12,977 nt of DNA from Gammaproteobacteria bacterium (GTDB taxonomy: Bacteria > Pseudomonadota > Gammaproteobacteria > Xanthomonadales > Marinicellaceae). The DNA is taken from NCBI GenBank assembly GCA_030426705.1, contig JAUHXW010000053.1, positions 1 to 12,977 of the forward strand. Reading direction: 5' to 3'. This document shows, one piece after another, positions 7,154 through 12,977 of the stretch. Position numbers and translations under genes: made by a program. Every line of letters starts with the position of its first letter. Position 1 is the stretch's first letter. The notes below the pieces were generated by a model. The model was not told the DNA's origin. It searched no databases and was given only the letters and a program-made list of their open reading frames with translations.

Positions 7154-7675
7154 CTATAACATGCGATTTAAAGTATGGTCATTGTCTATCAGTTGATGTT
7201 TCAACGTTCCCAGGACATGTAATACGACAAAAATCATGAGTGCGTAAGAAGTATACTGATGGATATTACCTAATGTATCAATTTGATGTGATGAAAAATG
7301 TGAAACAGCAGGTAAATGTATGGTTCCAAATAATAGGTAACCATCACCATCAGCGGTGGTCAACAAATAGCCGCTGATGAGCATGGTGATTACCATTATA
7401 TAGAACAGGCTTTTGACCCATTTAGCCAAAAATCGTTCCCAGGGTTTATATGACATAGAAAAATCTTTAGATGGATGGGTAAAAATTCGGATGATGACGA
7501 TCGTCCACAGAAAGATTAGTACGACGCCAAGAAAAATATGCCATTCTGGTAAACGGGTATACCAGGGACTGTAGTAATCAAGTTGTACCATATACCACCC
7601 GGAAAAAAACAACACCAAAACAGAAGTTGCGGTTATCCAATGTAATATACGGGTTGTTAAAGTGTATTTTTCCAT
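7154..7675 (-). CDS. Cytochrome b561 (di-heme inner-membrane protein, YceJ/CybB type)
   Basis: This 173-residue integral membrane protein has four predicted transmembrane helices (about 12-30, 46-64, 87-106 and 139-160). Candidate heme-b ligands are His12 (RILHW), His46 (EWHIFLG), His139 (NIHQYTSY) and His153 (VLHVLG), the usual pattern for the bacterial b561 family. Such proteins shuttle electrons between quinones and periplasmic partners; some act as superoxide:quinone oxidoreductases. The ATG at 7675 follows the xth stop by 6 bp and the stop overlaps the ribosome-binding site of yceI. The pairing with a YceI quinone/isoprenoid-binding protein is conserved in E. coli and suggests a shared quinone-linked role, which is inference. 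Confidence 0.92.
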   Translation of the reverse strand: MEKYTLTTRILHWITATSVLVLFFSGWYMVQLDYYSPWYTRLPEWHIFLGVVLIFLWTIVIIRIFTHPSKDFSMSYKPWERFLAKWVKSLFYIMVITMLISGYLLTTADGDGYLLFGTIHLPAVSHFSSHQIDTLGNIHQYTSYALMIFVVLHVLGTLKHQLIDNDHTLNRML

Positions 7676-7681
7676 CAGTTT

Positions 7682-8449
7682 TTACCAATCAAATTCCGCA
7701 ACCACAGGTGTGTGATCGGAAGGTCTTTCCCATTTTCTGGGCTCAATATCTATGTAAGAAGCAGTCAAAGCTTCAGCCATTTCATCGGTGGTTAGAATGA
7801 GGTCAATGCGAAGACCCAAATTACGCGCAAAACCATTCATGCGATAGTCCCACCAGCTAAAGTGACCGCCGTCATCATGTAAATAACGAAAACTGTCTTG
7901 AAAACCCAAATCTAAAAGCTGGTTCAACGCCTGACGTTCTTCAGTGGTACAAAGTATCTTTTCGTACCATTTGTCTGGATCATGAACATCCCTATCATCA
8001 GGCGCAATATTAAAATCACCTAGTACCACCACATCATCATATTCAGACATCTGTTGTTCAATAAAAGCGGTGACTTTTTCTAACCAATTCAATTTATAGG
8101 TGAATTTTTCAGTGCCAGGCGCTGAACCATTAACCACATACAAATCTATGATTCTGACATCATCAACAGTGGCCGCCAAAATGCGACGTTGTGGATCATC
8201 CAAATCAGGGATGTCAGTAATGACATCAGTAAGTGGAGATTTAGCCAGAATGGCGACGCCGTTATAAGTCTTTTGACCAGAATAAACCACCTGATAACCA
8301 GCTTCTTCTATAGCGGCTTGGGGAAACACATCATCAGTCATTTTGGTTTCTTGCAAAGCTAAAATATCAGGCTGAGCCGTGTCTAACCACCGCAACACAT
8401 GCTCAAGACGCACTTTTAAAGAGTTCACATTCCAACTGGCAATTTTCAT
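7682..8449 (-). CDS. xth: Exodeoxyribonuclease III (AP endonuclease, ExoIII/Xth family)
   Basis: The enzyme cleaves DNA at abasic sites and removes 3' blocking groups during base-excision repair. The 255-residue protein begins MKIASWNVNSLKVRL. Active-site residues of the EEP fold are all present: Asn7, Glu34 (LQETKM), Tyr104 in LYVVNG, Asp145 and Asn147 (GDFNIAP), and the closing Asp245-His246 pair (PSDHTP). The frame is open for 17 more codons to 8500, but the conserved family N-terminus starts at 8449, so that ATG is chosen. A possible extended -10 promoter lies 30 bp upstream. It heads a three-gene operon with the cytochrome b561 and yceI genes. The assignment to the ExoIII family is secure; xthA versus a paralogous xth-type gene cannot be told apart. 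Confidence 0.94.
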   Translation of the reverse strand: MKIASWNVNSLKVRLEHVLRWLDTAQPDILALQETKMTDDVFPQAAIEEAGYQVVYSGQKTYNGVAILAKSPLTDVITDIPDLDDPQRRILAATVDDVRIIDLYVVNGSAPGTEKFTYKLNWLEKVTAFIEQQMSEYDDVVVLGDFNIAPDDRDVHDPDKWYEKILCTTEERQALNQLLDLGFQDSFRYLHDDGGHFSWWDYRMNGFARNLGLRIDLILTTDEMAEALTASYIDIEPRKWERPSDHTPVVAEFDW

Positions 8450-8478
8450 TGACTGTTCTAAAAAAACAAGAACAAAAA

Positions 8479-8487
8479 ATTGTATCA
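8479..8487 (-). promoter_or_regulatory. Possible extended -10 promoter of xth
   Basis: On the - strand the sequence TGATACAAT (complement of 8479-8487) combines a TG extension with a -10 TACAAT. No good -35 hexamer sits at the right distance. It would start transcription about 22 bases before the xth ATG, and no terminator separates xth from the sigma-factor cluster upstream, so readthrough is also possible. Confidence 0.4.
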
Positions 8488-8516
8488 AAAAACCAATCAA
8501 TAAACAGTTTCAGCAG

Positions 8517-9128
8517 TCAGAAATGTTCTAGCGTGCGTTCTAGTTTTTTGATTTCTTTTTTTGGATAAAGCTTGAATAGTAAGTTACCTAAGAAAAAAAC
8601 CAATGAAGAAAGGAACAAAATCCAACCAATTTGTGACAACACCTGTGTAGTGGACAAATTAAGGGTTAAGTAATCAGTGATGTATTGTTCGTTTCTGTGT
8701 TTACTGATGTTAGCGATGAAAATGGGAATAAATACAGATGACGCCAAACCGGTGGTGATGTATTTACTGACTTCGTAATATGATTTTATTTGGATTAAAA
8801 AACGTTCGATTATTTTTCTTGAAAAGGTGTCATCAATAGTCAATTTTCGTAACAGCTTTATTTGTAGTGTAATGAAGCCAATAAGAGACAAAATAGAAAT
8901 AAAAGCGGTGTACTTGAATAGTGTTTGGGCAAGTTCGTGATCACCAAGGTTAAAGTATTGAAGAAATAATAAAATAGCCATAGACAAATTAGCCCATAAT
9001 TCAGACCGGATACATTTTTTTAATTTTCTAAGGGAAGAATGTGAAGATTTAATTTCAGAAACAGATAAGGGTACAGTGAAATCTGCGCTGTCATTTTCCA
9101 TCGCTTGTTTAATATCATCAAAATTCAT
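8517..9128 (-). CDS. Four-helix membrane protein, putative anti-sigma partner
   Basis: I do not recognise a named family. The 203-residue protein has a charged cytoplasmic-looking N-terminal segment (about 1-43, MNFDDIKQAMENDS start) and four likely membrane helices (about 44-61, 69-91, 122-141, 165-188), ending in a lysine-rich tail. The ATG at 9128 is preferred: a GAGG site lies 9 bases upstream, and it overlaps the end of the sigma-factor gene by 11 bases. This coupling, together with an N-terminal soluble part before the helices, is the layout seen for membrane anti-sigma factors paired with ECF sigma factors. The MNFDDIKxxxxN start also resembles membrane proteins found next to ECF sigma genes in Bacteroidetes, as I recall. 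An anti-sigma role is inferred from context only. Confidence 0.7.
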   Translation of the reverse strand: MNFDDIKQAMENDSADFTVPLSVSEIKSSHSSLRKLKKCIRSELWANLSMAILLFLQYFNLGDHELAQTLFKYTAFISILSLIGFITLQIKLLRKLTIDDTFSRKIIERFLIQIKSYYEVSKYITTGLASSVFIPIFIANISKHRNEQYITDYLTLNLSTTQVLSQIGWILFLSSLVFFLGNLLFKLYPKKEIKKLERTLEHF

Positions 9129-9621
9129 AATTTTGTGCCTCAATGGTATTTTGTAACTTGTTTTTTGTACGGTTGACTTTGACCCTGGCGTTGCTGGAAG
9201 TAATACCCAAAGCAACAGCTATTTGGTCACTGCTGTAGCCATCCATATATAAAAGGATGACAGCTTTTTCTACTTCATTAAGCCCTTCGGTTGCTTGGTA
9301 AAAAATGGCCAATTGTTTTTCATGCTTTTGCTGATAAGGATCATTGGCAAAAGCATCGTTGGTTGCTAGCGGTATGTTGTCAGGCCGCCGTTTGTCTTTT
9401 TTATGAAACACCAAGGCCGTGTTAATAGCCACCTGATACATCCAGGTGGAAAATTGACAATTTCCTTTAAAGCGCTTCACTGATTTCCACATTTGCAAAA
9501 TAATTTCCTGAAACAAATCCTTGCGGTCTTCGGGGTGAGAACAATAGATTCTGCTGACTTTCAGCAGAATCCCTTTGTGCTGTTCTACTTTTTTAAGGAA
9601 TTCCTTTTCAGTAATTTTCAA
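9118..9621 (-). CDS. ECF-type sigma-70 family RNA polymerase sigma factor
   Basis: This small sigma factor (167 residues from the proposed start) has only regions 2 and 4. Region 2 (about 15-78) includes the core-binding and -10 recognition segment DRKDLFQEIILQMWKSVKRFKG and FSTWMYQVAINTAL. Region 4 (about 112-161) has LNEVEKAVILLYMDGYSSDQIA and the helix-turn-helix ALGITSSNARVKVNRTKNKL that reads the -35. The frame runs open to 9723, but that part overlaps the upstream TraB-like gene. No ATG fits, so TTG at 9621, 10 bp after the upstream stop, is the likeliest start; this is not certain. It probably directs RNA polymerase to a stress regulon and is controlled by the overlapping downstream membrane protein. 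Confidence 0.88.
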   Translation of the reverse strand: MKITEKEFLKKVEQHKGILLKVSRIYCSHPEDRKDLFQEIILQMWKSVKRFKGNCQFSTWMYQVAINTALVFHKKDKRRPDNIPLATNDAFANDPYQQKHEKQLAIFYQATEGLNEVEKAVILLYMDGYSSDQIAVALGITSSNARVKVNRTKNKLQNTIEAQNYEF

Positions 9622-9631
9622 AACCAGTCGC

Positions 9632-10525
9632 TCATTGCATAACAGGTGTAACGGTGTATCCGGCTTGGCGCAGTAGGTTAATGACTCCGAAATCACCAGC
9701 CAAATGTCCAGACCCAACAGCAAAAAAAGTGGGCTGTGTTTTCATGATTTCCGGCATTTTTTCAACCCATTTGATGTTGCGGTTATCTAAAATGGTGGCG
9801 ATGATTTTGTGTCCATTTTCTATTTGTGATGATTGTGATACCACATAGTTATGTAATTCGGTAATGTCTTGTTCTTGGTACATTTCCAGCATGTTATCAA
9901 AAGTGTTGGCTGAAGCCACGTACATGTTAAATTCTTCTTCAGTCCAGGCGTTTTCACTTTTGGGTGGTGTGAATATTTTAGAGAACTCGAGTTGTTCTTC
10001 TGCAGTCTCAAGCCCCCAAACTTCTTGACCTGAAGACAGGGCCATGGTCATCAGTTCATGATCAACAGACTTAATGGGGCAGTTCAGTGAGCTGGCCAAA
10101 AGAGTGGCCTGTATAGCGAAAAAGTCCAATTTATCCAACATTTCAAGGTTCAGTTTGGTGTTGGCCTGCAAATATTCGTTCAGTTGTTGATATTGATTGT
10201 TGGATAAGCGGTCTTTTAAGGATTTGTCAACAAACATACCTTGTTGAAGCGTACTCATACTTTCCGGGTCATCAAAATCCAACTCCAGATAAAGCTGTTG
10301 GGTGTTATCGATGGCGTGTTGATACCTTTGGTCTAGGTTAAAGTCTTTTTTGCACATCAAGTGCAGCGTTCCAGCGAGGTAAGAAGGTTGTTCAAGCTCT
10401 GGACCGGTAATTTTCCAAACCAGAGAGTCGGCTAATTCAACGGTAAAATTGGTTTGTTTGGCAAATACAGGTCCAGTGGACAATGCCAAGAAAATCATTA
10501 GGGTGTGTATCATAAACTTTTTCAT
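9632..10525 (-). CDS. TraB/GumN family protein, exported
   Basis: This 297-residue protein has a signal peptide (MKKFMIHTLMIFLALSTGPVFA, cleavage likely after residue 22). The TraB/GumN (Tiki-related) family marks are the two GxxH motifs: GTLH at 52-55 and GSGH at 271-274 in AVGSGHLAGDFGVINLLRQAGY, plus the LYLELD acidic strand. Tiki proteins are metalloproteases in animals; the bacterial members are little studied, and the His and acidic residues suggest metal binding. An AGGAT ribosome-binding site precedes the ATG. It is the first gene of a set with the ECF sigma factor (10-bp gap) and the membrane protein. This order suggests an envelope sensor or effector in the same signalling unit, which is inference. 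Confidence 0.88.
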   Translation of the reverse strand: MKKFMIHTLMIFLALSTGPVFAKQTNFTVELADSLVWKITGPELEQPSYLAGTLHLMCKKDFNLDQRYQHAIDNTQQLYLELDFDDPESMSTLQQGMFVDKSLKDRLSNNQYQQLNEYLQANTKLNLEMLDKLDFFAIQATLLASSLNCPIKSVDHELMTMALSSGQEVWGLETAEEQLEFSKIFTPPKSENAWTEEEFNMYVASANTFDNMLEMYQEQDITELHNYVVSQSSQIENGHKIIATILDNRNIKWVEKMPEIMKTQPTFFAVGSGHLAGDFGVINLLRQAGYTVTPVMQ

Positions 10526-10561
10526 AATTAATCCTGTTATTTATTAAAAGATATGGGGTTA

Positions 10562-10585
10562 GTAACAAATAAACAGTTTTGTTAC
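10562..10585. repeat. Perfect 8-bp inverted repeat upstream of the TraB–sigma cluster
   Basis: Arms GTAACAAA and TTTGTTAC are exact reverse complements with an 8-base spacer. It lies 37 bp upstream of the TraB-like start. It could be an operator, or part of a promoter for an ECF sigma factor; it has no adjacent T-tract and so is not a terminator. Confidence 0.6.
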
Positions 10586-10708
10586 ACATTATTTCAAAAT
10601 AATTTAAACAAAGGGTGTTCTAGATTGATATTTAAATGCTGTTGGTGAGTGGGGGTTTAAGAGTTTTTATTCAGCTTTTAAAACAAACATAAGACTTAAA
10701 GTATTAAT

Positions 10709-10737
10709 TTAACAAACAACCAAGCCAATAACATAAA
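10709..10737 (+). promoter_or_regulatory. Weak candidate promoter of ruvCAB
   Basis: TTAACA (10709-10714) and CATAAA (10732-10737) are 17 bp apart, matching 5 and 4 of 6 consensus bases. In such AT-rich DNA matches of this quality are common. No LexA box is visible, so SOS control of ruv is not supported here. Confidence 0.3.
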
Positions 10738-10770
10738 ATAAAGCGCAGTAAATAAAAACAAAAATTACTG

Positions 10771-11289
10771 ATGTTGCGCATAATAGGCATTGATCCAGGT
10801 TCCCGTATGACGGGGGTGGGGATTATTGACTGCCACCAACAAAAAATTCATCATGTTCACCATGAAACCATTCAATGTGGTGATGGTGATTTTCCGGTGC
10901 GCTTGAAAACCATATTTGAAAACGTTAATGCATTGATTCAACAATACAACCCCTCAGAAATGGCTATCGAAAATGTGTTTATGTCAAAAAATGCCAATGC
11001 CGCATTAAAATTGGGACAGGCCAGAGGTGCTGCAATCTGTGCCACCGTAGTGAATGATATTTTGGTGCATGAATACGCACCAAAAGCCATTAAACAGGCT
11101 GTGGTCGGTAAAGGTGGCGCGGATAAAACCCAGGTACAATACATGGTTAAACTGTTATTGAACCTGACGATGAAAGTACAAAATGATGCCGCTGATGGAC
11201 TGGCAGTGGCCATTTGTCACGCCAACAACCGCTGGGCACAGCAGCGTTTGGTGGCCAACAACACCAGCAATTGGAGAAACTTTAAATGA
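10771..11289 (+). CDS. ruvC: Holliday junction resolvase RuvC
   Basis: RuvC is the endonuclease that cuts Holliday junctions as a dimer together with RuvAB. The protein has 172 residues (E. coli 173). Catalytic acidic residues of the RNase H-like fold are in place: Asp8 (IIGIDPGSRMTG), Glu67 (AIENVFMSKN), Asp139 and Asp142 (NDAADGLAVA). The conserved ALKLGQARG segment is also present. The ATG at 10771 matches the family N-terminus. Its stop overlaps the ruvA start (ATGA at 11286-11289), so expression is translationally coupled. Identification is secure. Confidence 0.97.
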   Translation: MLRIIGIDPGSRMTGVGIIDCHQQKIHHVHHETIQCGDGDFPVRLKTIFENVNALIQQYNPSEMAIENVFMSKNANAALKLGQARGAAICATVVNDILVHEYAPKAIKQAVVGKGGADKTQVQYMVKLLLNLTMKVQNDAADGLAVAICHANNRWAQQRLVANNTSNWRNFK

Positions 11290-11885
11290 TAGGAAGATTG
11301 CAAGGGTCTTTGGTACATACTGAGCCACCCTCACACCTGATTATTGACGTGAATGGGGTGGGTTATGAAGTGGAGGCACCGACCAGTGTGTTTTTTGAAT
11401 TACCGGAACTGAACCAGCAAATCACTTTGGTGATACATCACCTGGTCAGAGAAGACGCTTCGATTTTGTACGGCTTTCGCAGTTTTGCCCAACGTGATTT
11501 ATTTAGGACATTATTAAAGGTCAATGGCATTGGTGCCAAATCAGCCTTGGCGATATTATCAACCATGAGCTCGGCAGAATTTGCTCAAGTGATTCAGGAA
11601 CAGAATGTCACGGCCATTGTAAAAGTTCCAGGCATTGGCAAGAAAACGGCACAACGCCTGATTATTGAAATGAAAGACAAGGTGGATGTGACCACCATGG
11701 ATGCAGGTGATCCTAACCAACCGCAAGCCAGCCGATTCGGAATCCAGGCTGAGGCAGAATCTGCATTACAAGCATTAGGATTTAAGCCACAGGAAGCAGC
11801 ACAAATGGTCAAACAAGTGGCCAAGGATGACATGAGTGTGGAAGCAATCATCCGCATTTGTTTACAACTGAAAGGAGCCGGCTGA
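11286..11885 (+). CDS. ruvA: Holliday junction branch migration protein RuvA
   Basis: RuvA binds the four-way junction as a tetramer and recruits the RuvB motor. The 199-residue protein (E. coli 203) has the OB-fold N-terminus (MIGRLQGSLV, DVNGVGYEV), LYGFRSFAQRDLFRTLLKVNGIGAKSALAIL and a second helix-hairpin-helix VPGIGKKTAQRLIIEMKD, then a flexible linker (about 140-150). The C-terminal domain that contacts RuvB follows (about 152-199, EAESALQALGFKPQEA). It overlaps ruvC by 4 bases and ruvB by 1 base (TGATG). An intact RuvA next to an altered RuvB is noteworthy. Confidence 0.97.
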   Translation: MIGRLQGSLVHTEPPSHLIIDVNGVGYEVEAPTSVFFELPELNQQITLVIHHLVREDASILYGFRSFAQRDLFRTLLKVNGIGAKSALAILSTMSSAEFAQVIQEQNVTAIVKVPGIGKKTAQRLIIEMKDKVDVTTMDAGDPNQPQASRFGIQAEAESALQALGFKPQEAAQMVKQVAKDDMSVEAIIRICLQLKGAG

Positions 11886-12844
11886 TGGACAAAGGCTTGA
11901 TGGGCGGTCAGCCCGAAAACACCCAGGAACAAATCATTGAGGCCAGTATCAGACCGCAAATCTTGCGTGATTATTTGGGACAAAAAGAAGTCAAAGACCA
12001 AATGGAGCTGTTTATACAGGCAGCAAAAAAACGCGGCGAATCTTTGGATCACGTATTAATTTTTGGTCCGCCGGGTTTGGGTAAAACCACCATGGCGCAT
12101 GTGGCAGCATTATTAACCAACCTACAACCGCACGATGTGCTGTTTATCGACGAAATTCACCGATTATCGCCGGTGGTCGAAGAAGTTTTGTACCCTGCGA
12201 TGGAAGATTTTCAAATTGACATCATGATAGGCGAAGGGCCGGCAGCCCGATCGATAAAATTGGATTTACCACCTTTCACTTTGGTGGGAGCGACCACCCG
12301 AGCAGGCTTGCTCACATCACCGTTGCGCGATCGTTTTGGTATTGTGCAAAGATTGAAGTTTTACAACACCGAAGACCTCACCCAAATTGTCGCCCGCTCA
12401 GCCAAAATTTTGAACATTGAAGCTGATCAGGCCGGTTGTATGGAAGTGGCTCGTCGTTCCCGAGGCACGCCCAGAATAGCCAATCGTTTGTTGCGTAGGG
12501 TCAGAGACTTTGCAGAAGTCAAAGGTGATGGCGTCATCACCGAAGCGATTGCTGCAGCTGCGATGAATATGCTGCAGGTTGATCAAAAAGGCCTCGATGA
12601 AATGGACCGAAAATTGTTGGAAATCATCACCCAACAATTTGAAGGAGGACCTGTTGGAATCAACTCTTTAGCAGCCGCTTTGTCCGAAGAACGGGGCACG
12701 GTGGAAGATGTGATTGAACCTTATTTAATTCAGCAAGGTTTGATAGCACGCACCGCACGTGGCAGAATAGCCACCGCCAAAACCTGGCAAACCATGGGCA
12801 TTGATCCACCCAAGAGTAAAATCAATCAGGATATGTTTGAGTAG
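11885..12844 (+). CDS. ruvB: Holliday junction helicase RuvB with a 23-residue deletion in the AAA+ core
   Basis: RuvB is the hexameric AAA+ motor that drives branch migration. The start is ATG 11885, which shares its A with the ruvA stop and has an AAGGAG site at 11873-11878. At 319 residues it is short (E. coli 336). Walker A (GPPGLGKTT, 61-69), Walker B (LFIDEIH, from 86), sensor 1 (GATTRAG), LRDRFG with the arginine finger, sensor 2 (GTPRIANRLLRR) and the winged-helix tail (GGPVGINSLAAALSEERGTVEDVIEPYLIQQG) are all normal. Directly after GKTTMAHV (codon ending 12103) the protein jumps to AALLTNLQPHDV. The strand that normally sits between them, containing the nearly invariant TSGPVLEKAGDL motif, is absent: 23 residues by comparison with E. 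coli RuvB from memory. The frame is kept. Whether the enzyme works, or the gap is an assembly artefact, is open. Confidence 0.93.
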   Translation: MDKGLMGGQPENTQEQIIEASIRPQILRDYLGQKEVKDQMELFIQAAKKRGESLDHVLIFGPPGLGKTTMAHVAALLTNLQPHDVLFIDEIHRLSPVVEEVLYPAMEDFQIDIMIGEGPAARSIKLDLPPFTLVGATTRAGLLTSPLRDRFGIVQRLKFYNTEDLTQIVARSAKILNIEADQAGCMEVARRSRGTPRIANRLLRRVRDFAEVKGDGVITEAIAAAAMNMLQVDQKGLDEMDRKLLEIITQQFEGGPVGINSLAAALSEERGTVEDVIEPYLIQQGLIARTARGRIATAKTWQTMGIDPPKSKINQDMFE

Positions 12845-12850
12845 AGAATG

Positions 12851-12977
12851 AGTCATTCCAGCGACAAGGTGAATTGCGAAGCAAGAGAGGTAGCTTGGAC
12901 TAAAGCCGGAATACCCTAAGGGCAGACCCTCTTTTTAGAGGTTAGAGTATCGTGTTTTTTGCAAGATTCCTGCCTGC
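12851..12977. repeat. ATTCC/GGAAT inverted-repeat element at the window end
   Basis: The arms ATTCCAGC (12855-12862) and GCCGGAAT (12905-12912) form an 8-bp inverted repeat with one mismatch around a 42-base middle. A further half, GATTCCTGCCTGC (12965-12977), runs off the window edge and looks like the left arm of the ATTCC(N)GGAAT hairpins common in intergenic repeats of gammaproteobacteria and Neisseria (dRS3-like). In between is a small hairpin CCTCT-TTTT-AGAGG (12928-12941). The composition differs from the AT-rich gaps elsewhere here. It probably also contains or replaces the ruv operon terminator. Confidence 0.5.

Larger units (their letters stand above)
10526..10770. promoter_or_regulatory. 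Divergent intergenic region between the TraB-like gene and ruvC
   Basis: These 245 bp hold the control signals of two divergent units. An inverted repeat with arms GTAACAAA (10562-10569) and TTTGTTAC (10578-10585) lies upstream of the TraB-like gene. Its minus-strand reading TGTAACA resembles the AAC-type -35 used by many ECF sigma factors, so self-regulation is possible but unproven. On the ruvC side a weak sigma-70 candidate is listed separately. No small gene is evident. Confidence 0.45.

Noticed and set aside
8450..8500. N-terminal extension of the xth product from 8500
   Set aside because: The conserved family start MKIASWNVNS lies at 8449, and the extension would swallow the likely promoter.
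9622..9723. Sigma-factor start at 9723
   Set aside because: That part overlaps the conserved C-terminus of the TraB-like gene in another frame, and its translation shows no sigma-factor similarity.
11858..11884. Longer RuvB start at 11858
   Set aside because: It lies inside the ruvA 3' end; the ATG at 11885 has an AAGGAG site and the tight TGATG overlap typical of this operon.
12756..12761. CACGTG core in ruvB as a third parS site
   Set aside because: The flanking bases do not match TGTTN...NAACA; only the 6-bp core is shared.

Overview
The window looks like part of a bacterial chromosome from an AT-rich gammaproteobacterium. It opens just upstream of dnaN and continues recF–gyrB, the classical replication-origin gene order, and two perfect ParB-binding (parS) palindromes lie inside recF, as expected close to oriC. 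RecF, GyrB, ExoIII, YceI/cytochrome b561 and RuvCAB all read as gammaproteobacterial types. The glutaredoxin–(A-type-like)–rhodanese fusion after gyrB is a form I associate with Xanthomonadales-like lineages. The genus cannot be fixed from sequence alone.

Layout. Positions 1-86 are AT-rich dnaN upstream DNA. On the + strand, dnaN (87-1187) and recF (1194-2279) are 6 bp apart. gyrB (2381-4762) has its own extended -10 promoter and is tightly followed by a three-domain monothiol glutaredoxin/rhodanese gene (4764-5672). That gene overlaps by one base a DUF3465-family reading frame (5672-6136) broken by a single in-frame TAA. A lone tRNA-Lys(UUU) follows at 6223-6298, with a strong promoter carrying a GC-rich discriminator. 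On the - strand there are two gene groups. One is xth – cytochrome b561 – yceI (8449 down to 6581), ending in a terminator hairpin at 6534-6560. The other is TraB/GumN-like lipoprotein-free secreted protein – ECF sigma factor – four-helix membrane protein (10525 down to 8517). The + strand resumes with the overlapping ruvC–ruvA–ruvB operon (10771-12844). The final 133 bases hold ATTCC/GGAAT inverted-repeat material.

How the genes work together. The left third is replication and chromosome maintenance: sliding clamp, gap repair, supercoiling and segregation sites. The right end is Holliday-junction processing (RuvABC). The xth operon joins base-excision repair with a membrane cytochrome b and a periplasmic YceI protein. 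The TraB–sigma–membrane protein set looks like a self-contained envelope-signalling cassette whose membrane protein may act as the anti-sigma partner; this is inference.

The most striking oddities are a clean 23-codon deletion in the ATPase core of RuvB, the nonsense codon in the DUF3465 gene, and the two parS sites written into conserved RecF codons. I did not find a clearly new multi-gene system; the sigma cassette is the nearest candidate.
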